Shown: piece by piece, positions 8,543-18,100 of the stretch
How the letters are laid out: every line of letters starts with the position of its first letter
Numbering within the stretch: position 1 is the first letter of the stretch
From: Diplocarpon mali
Taxonomy: Eukaryota > Ascomycota > Leotiomycetes > Helotiales > Drepanopezizaceae
Length of the DNA: 19,153 nucleotides
Reading direction: 5' to 3'
NCBI GenBank assembly: GCA_024741835.1
Contig: JAENRP010000550.1
Span: 1-19,153 of the forward strand
Notes under the pieces: model-generated
What the model saw: the letters and a program-made list of their open reading frames with translations, nothing else
Database searches by the model: none
Told to the model about the DNA's origin: nothing
Position numbers and translations under genes: made by a program

Positions 8543-9152
8543 TATTTGGCCTTTAAGCGATTAATAGGTCGTCGATTAGCAGATGCGCTTAATATACTTA
8601 AGTTAAGAGAAAGGGATTATTAATTCGGCTTAATAGTATTACTATTATTAAGTAATATACCTTATAAGTTTTTTAAGTATATAAAGCTTTAAAGATAGCT
8701 TCTCCTTATTTTAAGATTTATTAAACTTAATTATTAAAGATATAATTACTTACCTTAGATCTAGCGTATATATTATTTATTACTTTATTATTTATTTAAT
8801 ATATTTAATAAATATATATTCTTTACCTTAGTCTATTAGCTTTTTACTTTTTATATCTATAGGCTAGGACTTTAGGCTAATATAAGTATAGTAGACGCTT
8901 TCGAAAACGCAGATATAGTCCAGGCTTAGTTTCTCTTTAAAATATGCCTTATAAGGCGATATTTAAATGCTATTAACTATTAATCTACTACCTATTCTAT
9001 TCTATAGGTATATATTTATTTTAATTATAAGGTCTTAGAATTCTAATAGTAAGTTAGTATCTTATAATAGAGTATAATAGTTAGTTTTTATTTATTAAAT
9101 ACTTTATTTAATAATACTATTTTAATAAAAACGTTTATATATTATAATTAGT
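8543..9152 (-). pseudogene. B3: fragment of a third family-B pol (after integrase core to before RT)
   Basis: Aligns along its whole length with 17101-17706 of B2 in the same orientation, mostly with transitions. It covers the part of pol after the integrase core and before the RT motifs. A net difference of 4 bp (about +3 and +1) means its frame is shifted relative to B2. Its right end is the A2 insertion point; the left end abuts the possible LTR at 8187-8542. The rest of this copy is expected beyond the window. Confidence 0.8.
9148..9152. repeat. Presumed target-site duplication of A2, left copy
   Basis: TTAGT directly precedes the TG end of A2. The uninterrupted B2 sequence has the same TTAGT at 17702-17706 and continues beyond it, so A2 went into B3 here. 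The second copy is expected outside the window. Confidence 0.65.
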
Positions 9153-9400
9153 TGTAGCAAGGAGGTTCTTTAATAGTAAACTTAATAGTAAACTAGAAGA
9201 GGGCACAAAGAAGTATAAGGTGCAAACGACGATATTAGATGTCTTGATTTATAAGAGCTCTTTTAACTAAGAGCTATTTAAGGTAAGCGGCCTTTTTAGC
9301 GAAGGCGCTAAGTCATATAGCAAATTATATGATATATTATATATATAATATATTATATAATAGATCATATGATAAATATATGATAGGTATACTTATAATA
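9153..9400 (-). mobile_element. A2 3' LTR (248 bp)
   Basis: Starts TGTAGCAAGG and ends ATAATA, a RIP form of the CA terminus. It is one base longer than the A1 LTRs. Confidence 0.88.
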
Positions 9401-9674
9401 CACCTCTTTAGGGAGACCTTTAAAGGTACTTGCTAGTAATATATATAATGTTATAACTTTTATTATAACTTACAGTTTTTTATAAAAAATCAATCTGCAG
9501 ATATAGGAAATAGAGTAGAATTCGCTAGCGCGCTCTAATCTAAAGTAGGAAATCCACCTTTTAAAAAGTCAAAATCAACTCGCGGGCCCGGCCTAGGAGT
9601 AAGAAAAAATCACCCCTTAATAAAAGTGTAAAAAAAAATCACCTTATAATAGAGGTATAAAAAAAAATCACCCC
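9401..9674 (-). other. A2 3' untranslated region
   Basis: Same content as the A1 3' UTR: altered polypurine tract (9403-9409), hairpins, the 23-bp palindrome at 9578-9600 (ACTCGCGGGCC, C, GGCCTAGGAGT), and tandem units at 9599-9627, 9628-9656 and 9657-9685, the last crossing the pol stop. The palindrome right arm GGCCTAGGAGT is better kept here than in A1. Confidence 0.75.
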
Positions 9675-11478
9675 TTAATCGAGGTATAGAACCTTTATAT
9701 TTAACAATTTGATAAAGGTAGTATAGTTCGAGCTATTTAAGCTCTTAGTAAGGCTATTGGCGGCATTATCTTTAGTATTTATATACTAAAGGTCTAAATT
9801 GCCTTTCTAAAGCTCTTGCTAAATATAATAGAACTTAATATTAATATGCTTTATTCTCTAGTGATATTCGGGGTTTTTAATAAGATAAAGGGCTCTTTAA
9901 TTATTATAGATCATTTCGATTTTAGTAGTATTATTACTATTATAGCCTATTTCCTTAAGTACTTAGCGTATTTAAGAGGCCTTTTAAGCAAATTTGCATA
10001 TAGTAATATACTTTGCTTCTATAGATAAGAGAGTAATAATAGTCTATTACTTAAAGGAGGTAGTAATTACGCTATTATTAAAGAAGAAGACGGCCTTAGA
10101 ATAAGAGGCTCTACTTCCTCTATCACCTGCCTAGTCAGAATCGCAGTAGCTATGTAATTTCTAAAGCTCTAGGTCAGTTGTTTTACTTTTAAAGGTAGTA
10201 TAATAGAATCGCATTCCTTGCAAATATAATAAAACTTATTTTAAAGCTGCTATATATTATAGTAAAGGGTTAATAAGGAATTTGCTAAGAATAAAGTAAT
10301 AGTATAGTATATCTTAATGCGTATAGTGCGCAAGGTACTATAAAGAACTATAGATCTTTTAGTATAGCTTTACTTCCTATGGAGTAGCTTGGCCTTTAAA
10401 TTTGACTATATGAACTTTATAGCTATTGGTAAAAGGCGTTAGTACGCTTTTGCAATTAGTTATATAAAAACGTTTAAAAACCTTATTAATGTAGGCATTT
10501 TAATAAAGTAAGATTATTCTATTTTATCGATCCTTAACTATACGTACTTTTAAGAAGTAGTTAGCTAGTTCGCTACTTATGATTTTAAAGAGGTTGCGAA
10601 GATCTCTCTTAAACTTATTATATATATTACACTTCTTTGCTATTATAAGGAAGTTGTTGATGTAAGTGATAATAAGAATCTAATAGGCGCGGTTGATATA
10701 TATGTAATTATTAGTATTAAAAGGTTGAAAATCGAGCTTTTATAGCTCAGACTATAGCTTTTCTTACTATAGTCGTAGAGATTGCTTTAAGCTATATAAG
10801 GCCTTAAGAAGCTTAAGATAGTAGTCTTAAGGTAAAAGAACGACCTTATTTTAAGTGTATCTAAGAGGTAACTTGATATAGATATTAGAGTTAGCTTTTG
10901 AATTAAGGAAAGCTATCTTAACGTCGAATTGATCTAGCTTAAAATCGTATAGCATTATAAGCGTAATTGCGATCTTTTAAATTGTAGATTTGTATACTTT
11001 AGCAAATGTCTAATTGTAATCTCGACCTTATTATTGCATAAAGCCTTATATGATAAATCTGACCTTCTATTAAGAGATTTCCCTATTTTAGTCTCTTTTT
11101 ATTTTAAAAACAAGCCTTAATCTAAGTACTCTATTATCTTTAGAGAGTTCTAAGCGTTTTACTACTACTTATATATCCTTATAAATAAGGGAATTATACT
11201 TAAAGTTGATTGCAGATTGCTATTTATTAGTATTAGCGTAAGAGAGGGCTTATTCGATTGTTTTTAGGTCATTTAGGTAAAGAGAGTTAAGTAAGGCTAT
11301 ATGGAAGGCGCTTAAATAGGCTTTCTTATTATTAGAGTTATTAGCTTTGAATCCAAGAGCTATAGAGTAAGTAGCTCTCTTCTCGGAAGGCTAAGGGTAA
11401 GCCTTGTTCTTTAAATCAGGAGGTCTTCCTCTCTTTCTTAGAGTTAGAAGCTTAGCTTTAATAGCTTCTCCCAAATCG

Positions 11479-11549
11479 ACTTACAGTCCTAGCCTAGGAG
11501 TGAAATTATCGTAAGAGTTAGTATTGACTTGCGGTCCTGGCCTAAGAGT
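11479..11549. repeat. Two palindromic modules in A2 pol, integrase-RT linker
   Basis: Copies at 11479-11501 and 11527-11549, 48 bp apart (16 codons), at the positions of 4685 and 4751 in A1. The second keeps ACTTGCGGTCC, T, GGCCTAAGAGT. The change from 66 to 48 bp spacing preserves the frame. Confidence 0.8.
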
Positions 11550-12939
11550 GAAATCACCTTTTAATTGCGGCTTTATAATTAGGCTGTCTTTATCGAATCG
11601 AATATAAGAAGATCGAATAATCTTCTTACCTATTTATAATAGTATATAGATCTAATAGATACTTCTGCTATTAAATCCGATAAGAGTATTTACTTCTGCT
11701 CTTAAAGTGAGTTTATTACTTTAAGTTTGCTTTTCTTTTTCGATTAGTATATAGATGCGACAGCCTAGTACTCGAAGATGCTTAATTAAGGGAGTATAAG
11801 GCTTATTAGGCTTAATATTGTCTTAAAAGACCTTATATAGAGTCTTGCTACTTAGAATATTAAAGGTAGTAAGATTAGTAATATATATTATTAAAAGAAG
11901 GAGGTAAGGCTAAAGAAAGGAGGGGATATTTTAATTAATTACGATTATTTATAACTTTTCTATTAGTATATGAATTAATTATTCCGATCTGCTGTCTTAT
12001 TCTAGTATATATAAAGTAGATTCCTTTAAAATTATATTAAGGTTTTCTATAAGTATTTGCATTTATATAAGAGAGTACTCTTTGCCTTTATCAGTTCTTT
12101 ATTGCTTGATTATATAATTATACTAAGTTTATAAAAGGCTGATTATCTTCTTATTTGCTTTAAAGGCATTAGATTTATTTGTATAAGTCTATCCTTATCT
12201 AGCTATTATAGCTAAGCAAGTGAAGATAGAAGCGTATTTATAGCTATTAAGGCTAGTTGGCTTTAAATAAATCATATCGATATATAGCTTATCAAGTGCC
12301 TTCGTAGGTCGAAGGTAAGCTGAACATTTATTAATATATCGGAAAGGTCTGCCTTTCTTATAAGAAGCGTAGATTTGCATCTTTCTTAATTTTATTTCCT
12401 TAATCTATATATTAATAATAGCAGATTAGGTCTTTTTAACCATTTATAAGCCAGCGTAGCTTAATCGATAGTATTAAAGCTTAATATTAAGAGGTCCATT
12501 TTCGATAGCAGCTAAAAGAGCATATCTACTTATGTAATTAAAGGAGTTAATAGAAGGCTATTCCTTATTAATATATATATTATTATCGATAGAATAAATT
12601 TCCTTCTTATTAGATAGGAATAGCTTGCCATTTCGATAGAAGCCTTTAATTTTATTAAGTTTACTACTTAAGTATAGGCAGATAAGTAATTAAGGTATAT
12701 AAAGAGTATTAATTAACTTAAGAATATATACCTTTCTATTGGATTTAAGTATATTAACTTTGCAAATGCTAATATTAAAAGGTTAAATAGATCTATTAAC
12801 TATACTTAAGGAAGGTAGATTATCTTAAGTAGTATAAGAGGTAAACTTAAAGAGATTATTAAAGATATATTTACTAGCATTTATATTATATAGCTAACGA
12901 TTCCTTAATTTTAATAAGAAGTAAGCGGTAGAAGAACTA

Positions 12940-13028
12940 ACTCTTAGGCCTGGCCTACAAATGGAAATTGGCCTTAAGGAGGAGTCGCCTCTTAATAAGG
13001 AATTGACTCTTAGGCCAAGCTTATAAGT
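12940..13028. repeat. Two palindromic modules in A2 pol, before protease
   Basis: Copies at 12940-12962 and 13006-13028, 66 bp apart, at the A1 positions 6164 and 6230. Both have decayed by transitions, and the outer bases of the first are damaged (ACAAAT for GAGT). Their presence at the same places in both A copies means they were in the family before the two copies separated. Confidence 0.75.
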
Positions 13029-14457
13029 GAGAATTAGCCTTAGGGTTAGTAATAGTATAGTATACTTAAAGAGGTTATTATTTAACTCTTCGTCTTCCTT
13101 TTAAATCTTCTTAAAAGGCTTCTTACCTTTTAGTAATAATAATAATAAGGACTTATTATCTTTACCTTTAAAGTAATAGAATATATACTTCTTCTTTAAA
13201 TCCTTCTCTTAGGCCTTTCTTTTCGATTTATTAATTGTAAAGCAATCTTCTACTTTATAATATAGCTCTAATTACTTATAATAAAGATAGGAGGAGTTAA
13301 GGGAGGTAGTAGTATTTCTAAAGGTACTCTTCTTTAAGTCTTTAAAACCTTTCTTATTTTCTGACTTCTTATAGTTAGAGGAATACAGCTTACTAGCTGA
13401 TTTATTACTATATAAGATAGTTCTATTTATTTTTAAACTCTATAAGGCTTAAGCTTTATTAGTAATATCTTTAATAAAAGCTTTAAGTATAATCTTTAAT
13501 TTTTATTTAGCTACTATAGTTAAGCGAAGGTTAAAGCGTTATCAATCTACCTAAATAGGCCATCTATTAGAATAGCTAATAATAAATATAATTAGGTGCT
13601 AATAAGAGAGAGAAGTAGAATCGAGAGCTTTTAATTTAATAATTAAAAGCCTAAAGGCGATAATATAAGCTTTAAGTAAATTAAAGTTATTATATTTAAT
13701 AGTAATATAGGTTTATATAATATTATATTCAAATACTATTTCAGATCCTTTATACTATTTTTAAAGAGCTTCCTATATATCTAAGGCAGATTTATCGCCT
13801 TCTATATAAGCTAATAAGCCTGGTTTACAATTAAGTATAATAGTAAGCTTTATTTAAGATTCTTTAGCTTCTTATTTAACCTAATTATCCCTTTCCTTAA
13901 GAATAATAGAACAGTCTTATAAGTCAACCTTAAGTAGAGTATATATTCTAACTTTTATATAGAGATATATAGTTAAGGCGTTTAACTTTATAAGGTTCAA
14001 AACCTTATTCCTTTACTAGCTATAGTCCTTTGCGCCTTTAAGCTTTTAAGACTTAAGGAGGCTAAGGGCAGCCGAAGATAATAATATCTTATTTATATAT
14101 ATATATATAGAGTTATCGAAAGGAGGAGAAGGAGGAGGAGGAGGAGATAAACTATTGTATTCGAGTTTAGGGTACTATATATCAGTCCTTATAAGATTAG
14201 GTGATTCAAGTAGTAGAGTACTTTTAGCAATTAAGCTAGTAATCTCAGCTATCAGTCCTAATGATTCAGCTATAGTAACGAATCTTGCGAAAGCTTAGAT
14301 TATTGCGTAGCACTCTAGAAGAGGAGTAGCCACTATTTTATTATTAAAATAACGCTATTATATATCGTTAGTTGAGTAAAACTCAAAATATCGATCAGCC
14401 TTTTCATTTATAAAGGAGACTCTGATCGATAGAATTTGTCGAATGCTATTTATAGGC

Positions 14458-14474
14458 ATATAAGGCTCATAACC
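14458..14474 (-). other. A2 primer-binding site, half tRNA-iMet type
   Basis: On the minus strand GGTTATGAGCC gives 11 exact matches to the complement of the initiator tRNA-Met anticodon region directly after the LTR. The next six bases (TTATAT against CTGCGC) differ only by C to T or G to A. This is the best-kept copy in the window. Confidence 0.85.
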
Positions 14475-14673
14475 TATAGCAAGGAGGTTCTCTAATAGTA
14501 AACTTGATAGTAAACTAGAAGAAGGCACGAAGAAGTATAAGGTGCAAACGACGATATTAGATATCTTGATTTATAAGAGCTCTTCTAACTAAGAGCTATT
14601 TAAGGTAAGCGGCCTTCTTAGCAAAGGCGCTAAGTCATATGGCAAGTTATATGACATATTATATATATGATAT
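14475..14673 (-). mobile_element. A2 5' LTR, first 199 bp, interrupted by B2
   Basis: Aligns with the other A LTRs base for base up to GATAT, then stops where the B2 LTR begins. The A LTR would continue GTCATAT. About 49 bp are missing. Confidence 0.88.
14669..14673. repeat. Presumed target-site duplication of B2, left copy
   Basis: GATAT inside the A2 LTR directly precedes the B2 LTR. The right copy should follow the B2 5' LTR outside the window. Confidence 0.55.
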
Positions 14674-14868
14674 TATTGAGCTTAAGTGAGTCGGCGCAGT
14701 AGGTAATAGAAACTTCTAAAGGTCGATAGTTGATATATTAGTAAGAGTTAAGGAAGGAAGGTTACCCCTTTCTTCCCTTTAGCTATATATATATCAATAT
14801 CTTACTAATTAAGCAGTAGGATTATATAATAATATATTAGAGTGATAGCTATATTACCTATCTTAATA
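14674..14868 (-). mobile_element. B2 3' LTR (195 bp)
   Basis: Begins TATTGAG and ends CTTAATA, RIP forms of TGTTGAG and CTCAACA, and has the same length as the B1 LTR. RNase H and the pol stop lie to its right, so it is the 3' LTR. On the minus strand the bases before it (AAAGG) could be the end of a weak polypurine tract. Confidence 0.87.
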
Positions 14869-15170
14869 CCTTTACTTAGACCTTACTCCGATTGACCTGC
14901 AGTTGGGAAAATAATAACTATCCTTTTACGCTAATCCAACTCTTAAGTATCTCTTTAAATTAAAAACAATTAATTAATAACAACCTCTATTGAAATCACT
15001 AATCCTACTTGCAAGGCGGAACTAGAAGTCAAATTTCCTAAAAGATATTCCTTTATAAGACTATATGACTTGACTCGCGGTCCAGGCCTAGGAGTCGATT
15101 TAAAAACTTTCCTCTATAAGACTATATGACCTAACTCGTAAGGCAGGCCTAGGAGTTATCCTTAAGCCTG
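14869..15170 (-). other. B2 3' untranslated region with three palindromic modules
   Basis: About 300 bp after the pol stop. Palindrome copies lie at 15007-15029, 15073-15095 and 15134-15156 (spacing 66 and 61 bp). The second is the best kept: ACTCGCGGTCC, A, GGCCTAGGAGT. TATAAGACTATATGAC precedes both the second and third copies, so this is also a tandem duplication of a roughly 61-66 bp unit. Outside coding DNA the spacing is not always a multiple of three. Confidence 0.75.
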
Positions 15171-18100
15171 CTAAGCCCCTACTATCTTCTGCAACTTTAG
15201 TATATCTTTAAATGCTTTGAACTTTGCAACTGTCTTTAGTAGCTTTATAAATCCATCTGCTATCATTTGATCGGTTAGGATATAGGTAATTGATAACTTA
15301 TTCTTTGCAATAAGGTTGCGGATAAAGTAGTAGGCAATATTAATATATTTCGATCGCTTATATAAGTATAGGTTCTTTATAAGTGCAATTGCCTCTATAT
15401 TATCTACTTAAAGATTAATACAGTTCCTATCTTATCTAATATACTTAGCGAAACTTATATCTTTTAAAACTTAGGCAATCTATAATCCTTACTTATAATT
15501 TGATAATATCGATATATATTCGGCCTTAGTGCTTGCAATAGCTACTGATTTCTACTTTCTACTTCCTTATAATATAGGTCTGCTATATAATACTACTACG
15601 CTTCTAAATATACTTTTCCAACCTTTTATATTTGCCTAATTAGAATTAGTATATATCTTAAGCTTTGCGCTTATATATTTTATTAGTCTATATCTTACCT
15701 TTTATATAATTATTAATCGAAGGTACCTTCTAAGTCACTTGACTGCATTCTTATATTAAATCATTAGATCCTTTAAGTTCTGACTAAGTTACCTAATAAC
15801 AAAGGCAATATCTAGTCTTATATATACTATAGTATATATAATTGCTTTAATATCCTATTAGTACTTCTTTAAATCTCCTTTCTACTTATTTTCATTAGCA
15901 GGCTTTAACTTATTATACTTTCCTTCGATTGGAGTACGCTTTAGCTTAAAGTTAAGAGTATAAGTAGAGAGTCCTATTCGGTCTAGGATCTTCTTAATAT
16001 ACTGCTCTTAATCTAACTAGAGTTCTCAAGTGGAGCGGTTCCTTATAACGCAGATGCCGAGGATCTTATGAATTCCCCCTAGATCCTTAGTATTAAAACG
16101 TTTCTAAATTATTATAAAGAACCAATCCAATTGAGTAGTTGTTTTTATAGCTATAGCAATATTATTAATATATAAGAGTAACTTGATTCTACGCTTAGTA
16201 TAGGTAAAAAGACAAGGGTTAGCTAGGCTTTGAATAAATCCTATTTCCACTAGAGTAGAGCTATATAAGAGGTTCTAATTATAAGCTGATTATTTAAGCC
16301 TATAGATACTGCGGAGTATATAAAGAGAGTGGCCAGCGCGTATAGGAATACTATTAGGTTGGGAGAGAAAAATCCATTCCTTTATAATCGCTTTAGTAAA
16401 TGCATTTTTAATATTATACTATCTGTATTTAAGGTCCTTAGCGGCTACTATTGCTATGAATATACAAAGGGTATCTATGCGAACTATTAGCGCGAATATA
16501 TCGAAGTAGTCTTCTCCATACTATTAGGAGAAGCCTCTAACTATAAGCCTTACCTTATAACGTTCTAAGGTCCTATCTGCATATATTTTAATTATAAAGA
16601 CCTACTTTATTAAAACTAGGTTTACGTCCTTTGGCGTCGGTTCCTCTATCTATATGCCATTTGTAATAAGAGAGCTTATCTCCTCTTAGATTGCCTCATT
16701 CTATACTACTCTATTCTTTAAGTTGTTAATAGCTTTATTGTATATCTTTAGAAGAGAGATTTTCATTATTCTCTTAGTGGTTAAGAACGCATTATCTTTA
16801 TTAAAGCTCTATTAAAGTTCAAGCTTATAGATCCTATGCGCTATTATAGCCTAGATACGCTTAGATTCGTATTTATCTAAGGCGTCTTCTAGTTCTAGGT
16901 CTTTATTCCTCTTTAAAGGCGTAGGTTCAGCTATAGGTTCTATAGGCTTATTATTTAAGGAACCGCTTTCTAGTAGTAGAGGCTTATTATTACTTATACC
17001 TATTTTAGGAATATCTTTTACTATAGGTGCTTTAACTAAAGGGATAATAATATTAAAGTTGTTTTATACTTTAGGCAGTTTGCAAATGATAGGAATAGTC
17101 TATTCGGCCTTTGGGCGACTAGTAGGTCGTTGATTAGCAGGTGCACTTAATATACTTAAGCTAAGAGAGAGGGGTTATTAGTTCGGCTTAATAGTATTAC
17201 TATTGAGTAGTATACCTTGCGAATCTTTAGTTATATAAAGCTTTAAAGATAGCTCCTTCCTATTTCGAGATTCGTCGAACTTAATTATTAAGGATATAAT
17301 TACTTGCCTTAGATCTAGCGTATATACTATCTATTGTTTTATTATCTATTTAATATACTTAACAAATATATACTCTTTACCTCGGTCTATTAGCTTCTTG
17401 CTCTTTATACCTATAGGCTAGGACTTCGGGCTAATATAGGAGTAGTAGACGCTTTTAAAGACGCAGATATAGTCCAGGCTTGGTTTTTATTTAAAATATG
17501 CCTTATATAGCAATATTTAGGTGCTATTGACTATTAGTCTACTACTTATTCTATTTTGCAAGTATATATCTGCCTTAATCGCAAGGTCCTAGAATTCTAA
17601 TAGTAGGTTAGCATCTTATAATAGAGCGCGACAGTTAGTCTCTACTTGCTAAATGCTTCGCTTAGCGATGCTATTCTAATAAGAACCTTTATATATTATA
17701 GTTAGTTTATAATAAACTCCTTATTTTACCTATTTATTAAGCTTTACCTTAATCTCTAATGTGTTATTAGACTTAATAGCTATTAGCTTTAACTAAGTCT
17801 AGCGTTCCTTTATCACTTTCTAAGTTTCTAGCTTTTCTATAAGCTTAGATTTAATCCTAGCGCAAATGGTCTATATTTGCTAAGTAGAGTTATCTACTAT
17901 TTAAAAAAACTAATTATTTCCTTTGATTAAGGTTGTAAATAGTCTAGCAGTATCGATAGATATTAGTGCTAGTATCGAATCTTTCTATAGATTAAGCTTA
18001 ATTCGCGTCCGATTTCAAAGTTTTATTAGCTTGCAAATTCGGCATACTAGGCGATCCTTTAGTACTTAGATCTTCTATTTTAAGGTTAAGACCTTATATA

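Larger units (their letters stand above)
9675..14426 (-). pseudogene. A2 gag-pol polyprotein, Ty1/copia, in register but heavily RIP-degraded
   Basis: 4752 bp, 1584 codons, 24 bp shorter than A1 because of two in-frame differences: 6 bp in the gag Pro/Ser tract and 18 bp between the palindromes of the integrase-RT linker. The start is ATC at 14426-14424 where A1 has ATG, a non-RIP change. The integrase part is best kept: an uninterrupted stretch at 12380-12195 reads MQIYASYKKGRPFRYINKC, then LYIDMIYLKPTS and CLAIIAR, the usual zinc-finger end plus first catalytic Asp (in YIDM). Reverse transcriptase shows VFKIKRD and YINN (about 10646-10657), both catalytic Asp changed to Asn. RNase H shows SIEAKYITI. 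The end is KVLYLD and TAA at 9677-9675. Confidence 0.9.
9153..14673 (-). mobile_element. A2: second family-A copia retrotransposon, 5' LTR cut by B2
   Basis: Colinear with A1 from 3' LTR (9153-9400) through gag-pol (9675-14426) and primer-binding site to the first 199 bp of the 5' LTR (14475-14673), where B2 interrupts it. It is more damaged than A1: catalytic YIDD is YINN, the RNase H EAEY is EAKY, and the gag start codon is ATC. The two LTRs share a one-base insertion (CTTTTAAC or CTTCTAAC against CTCTAAC in A1), so they pair with each other. The missing 49 bp of the LTR and the second target duplication should lie beyond the right edge. Confidence 0.9.
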
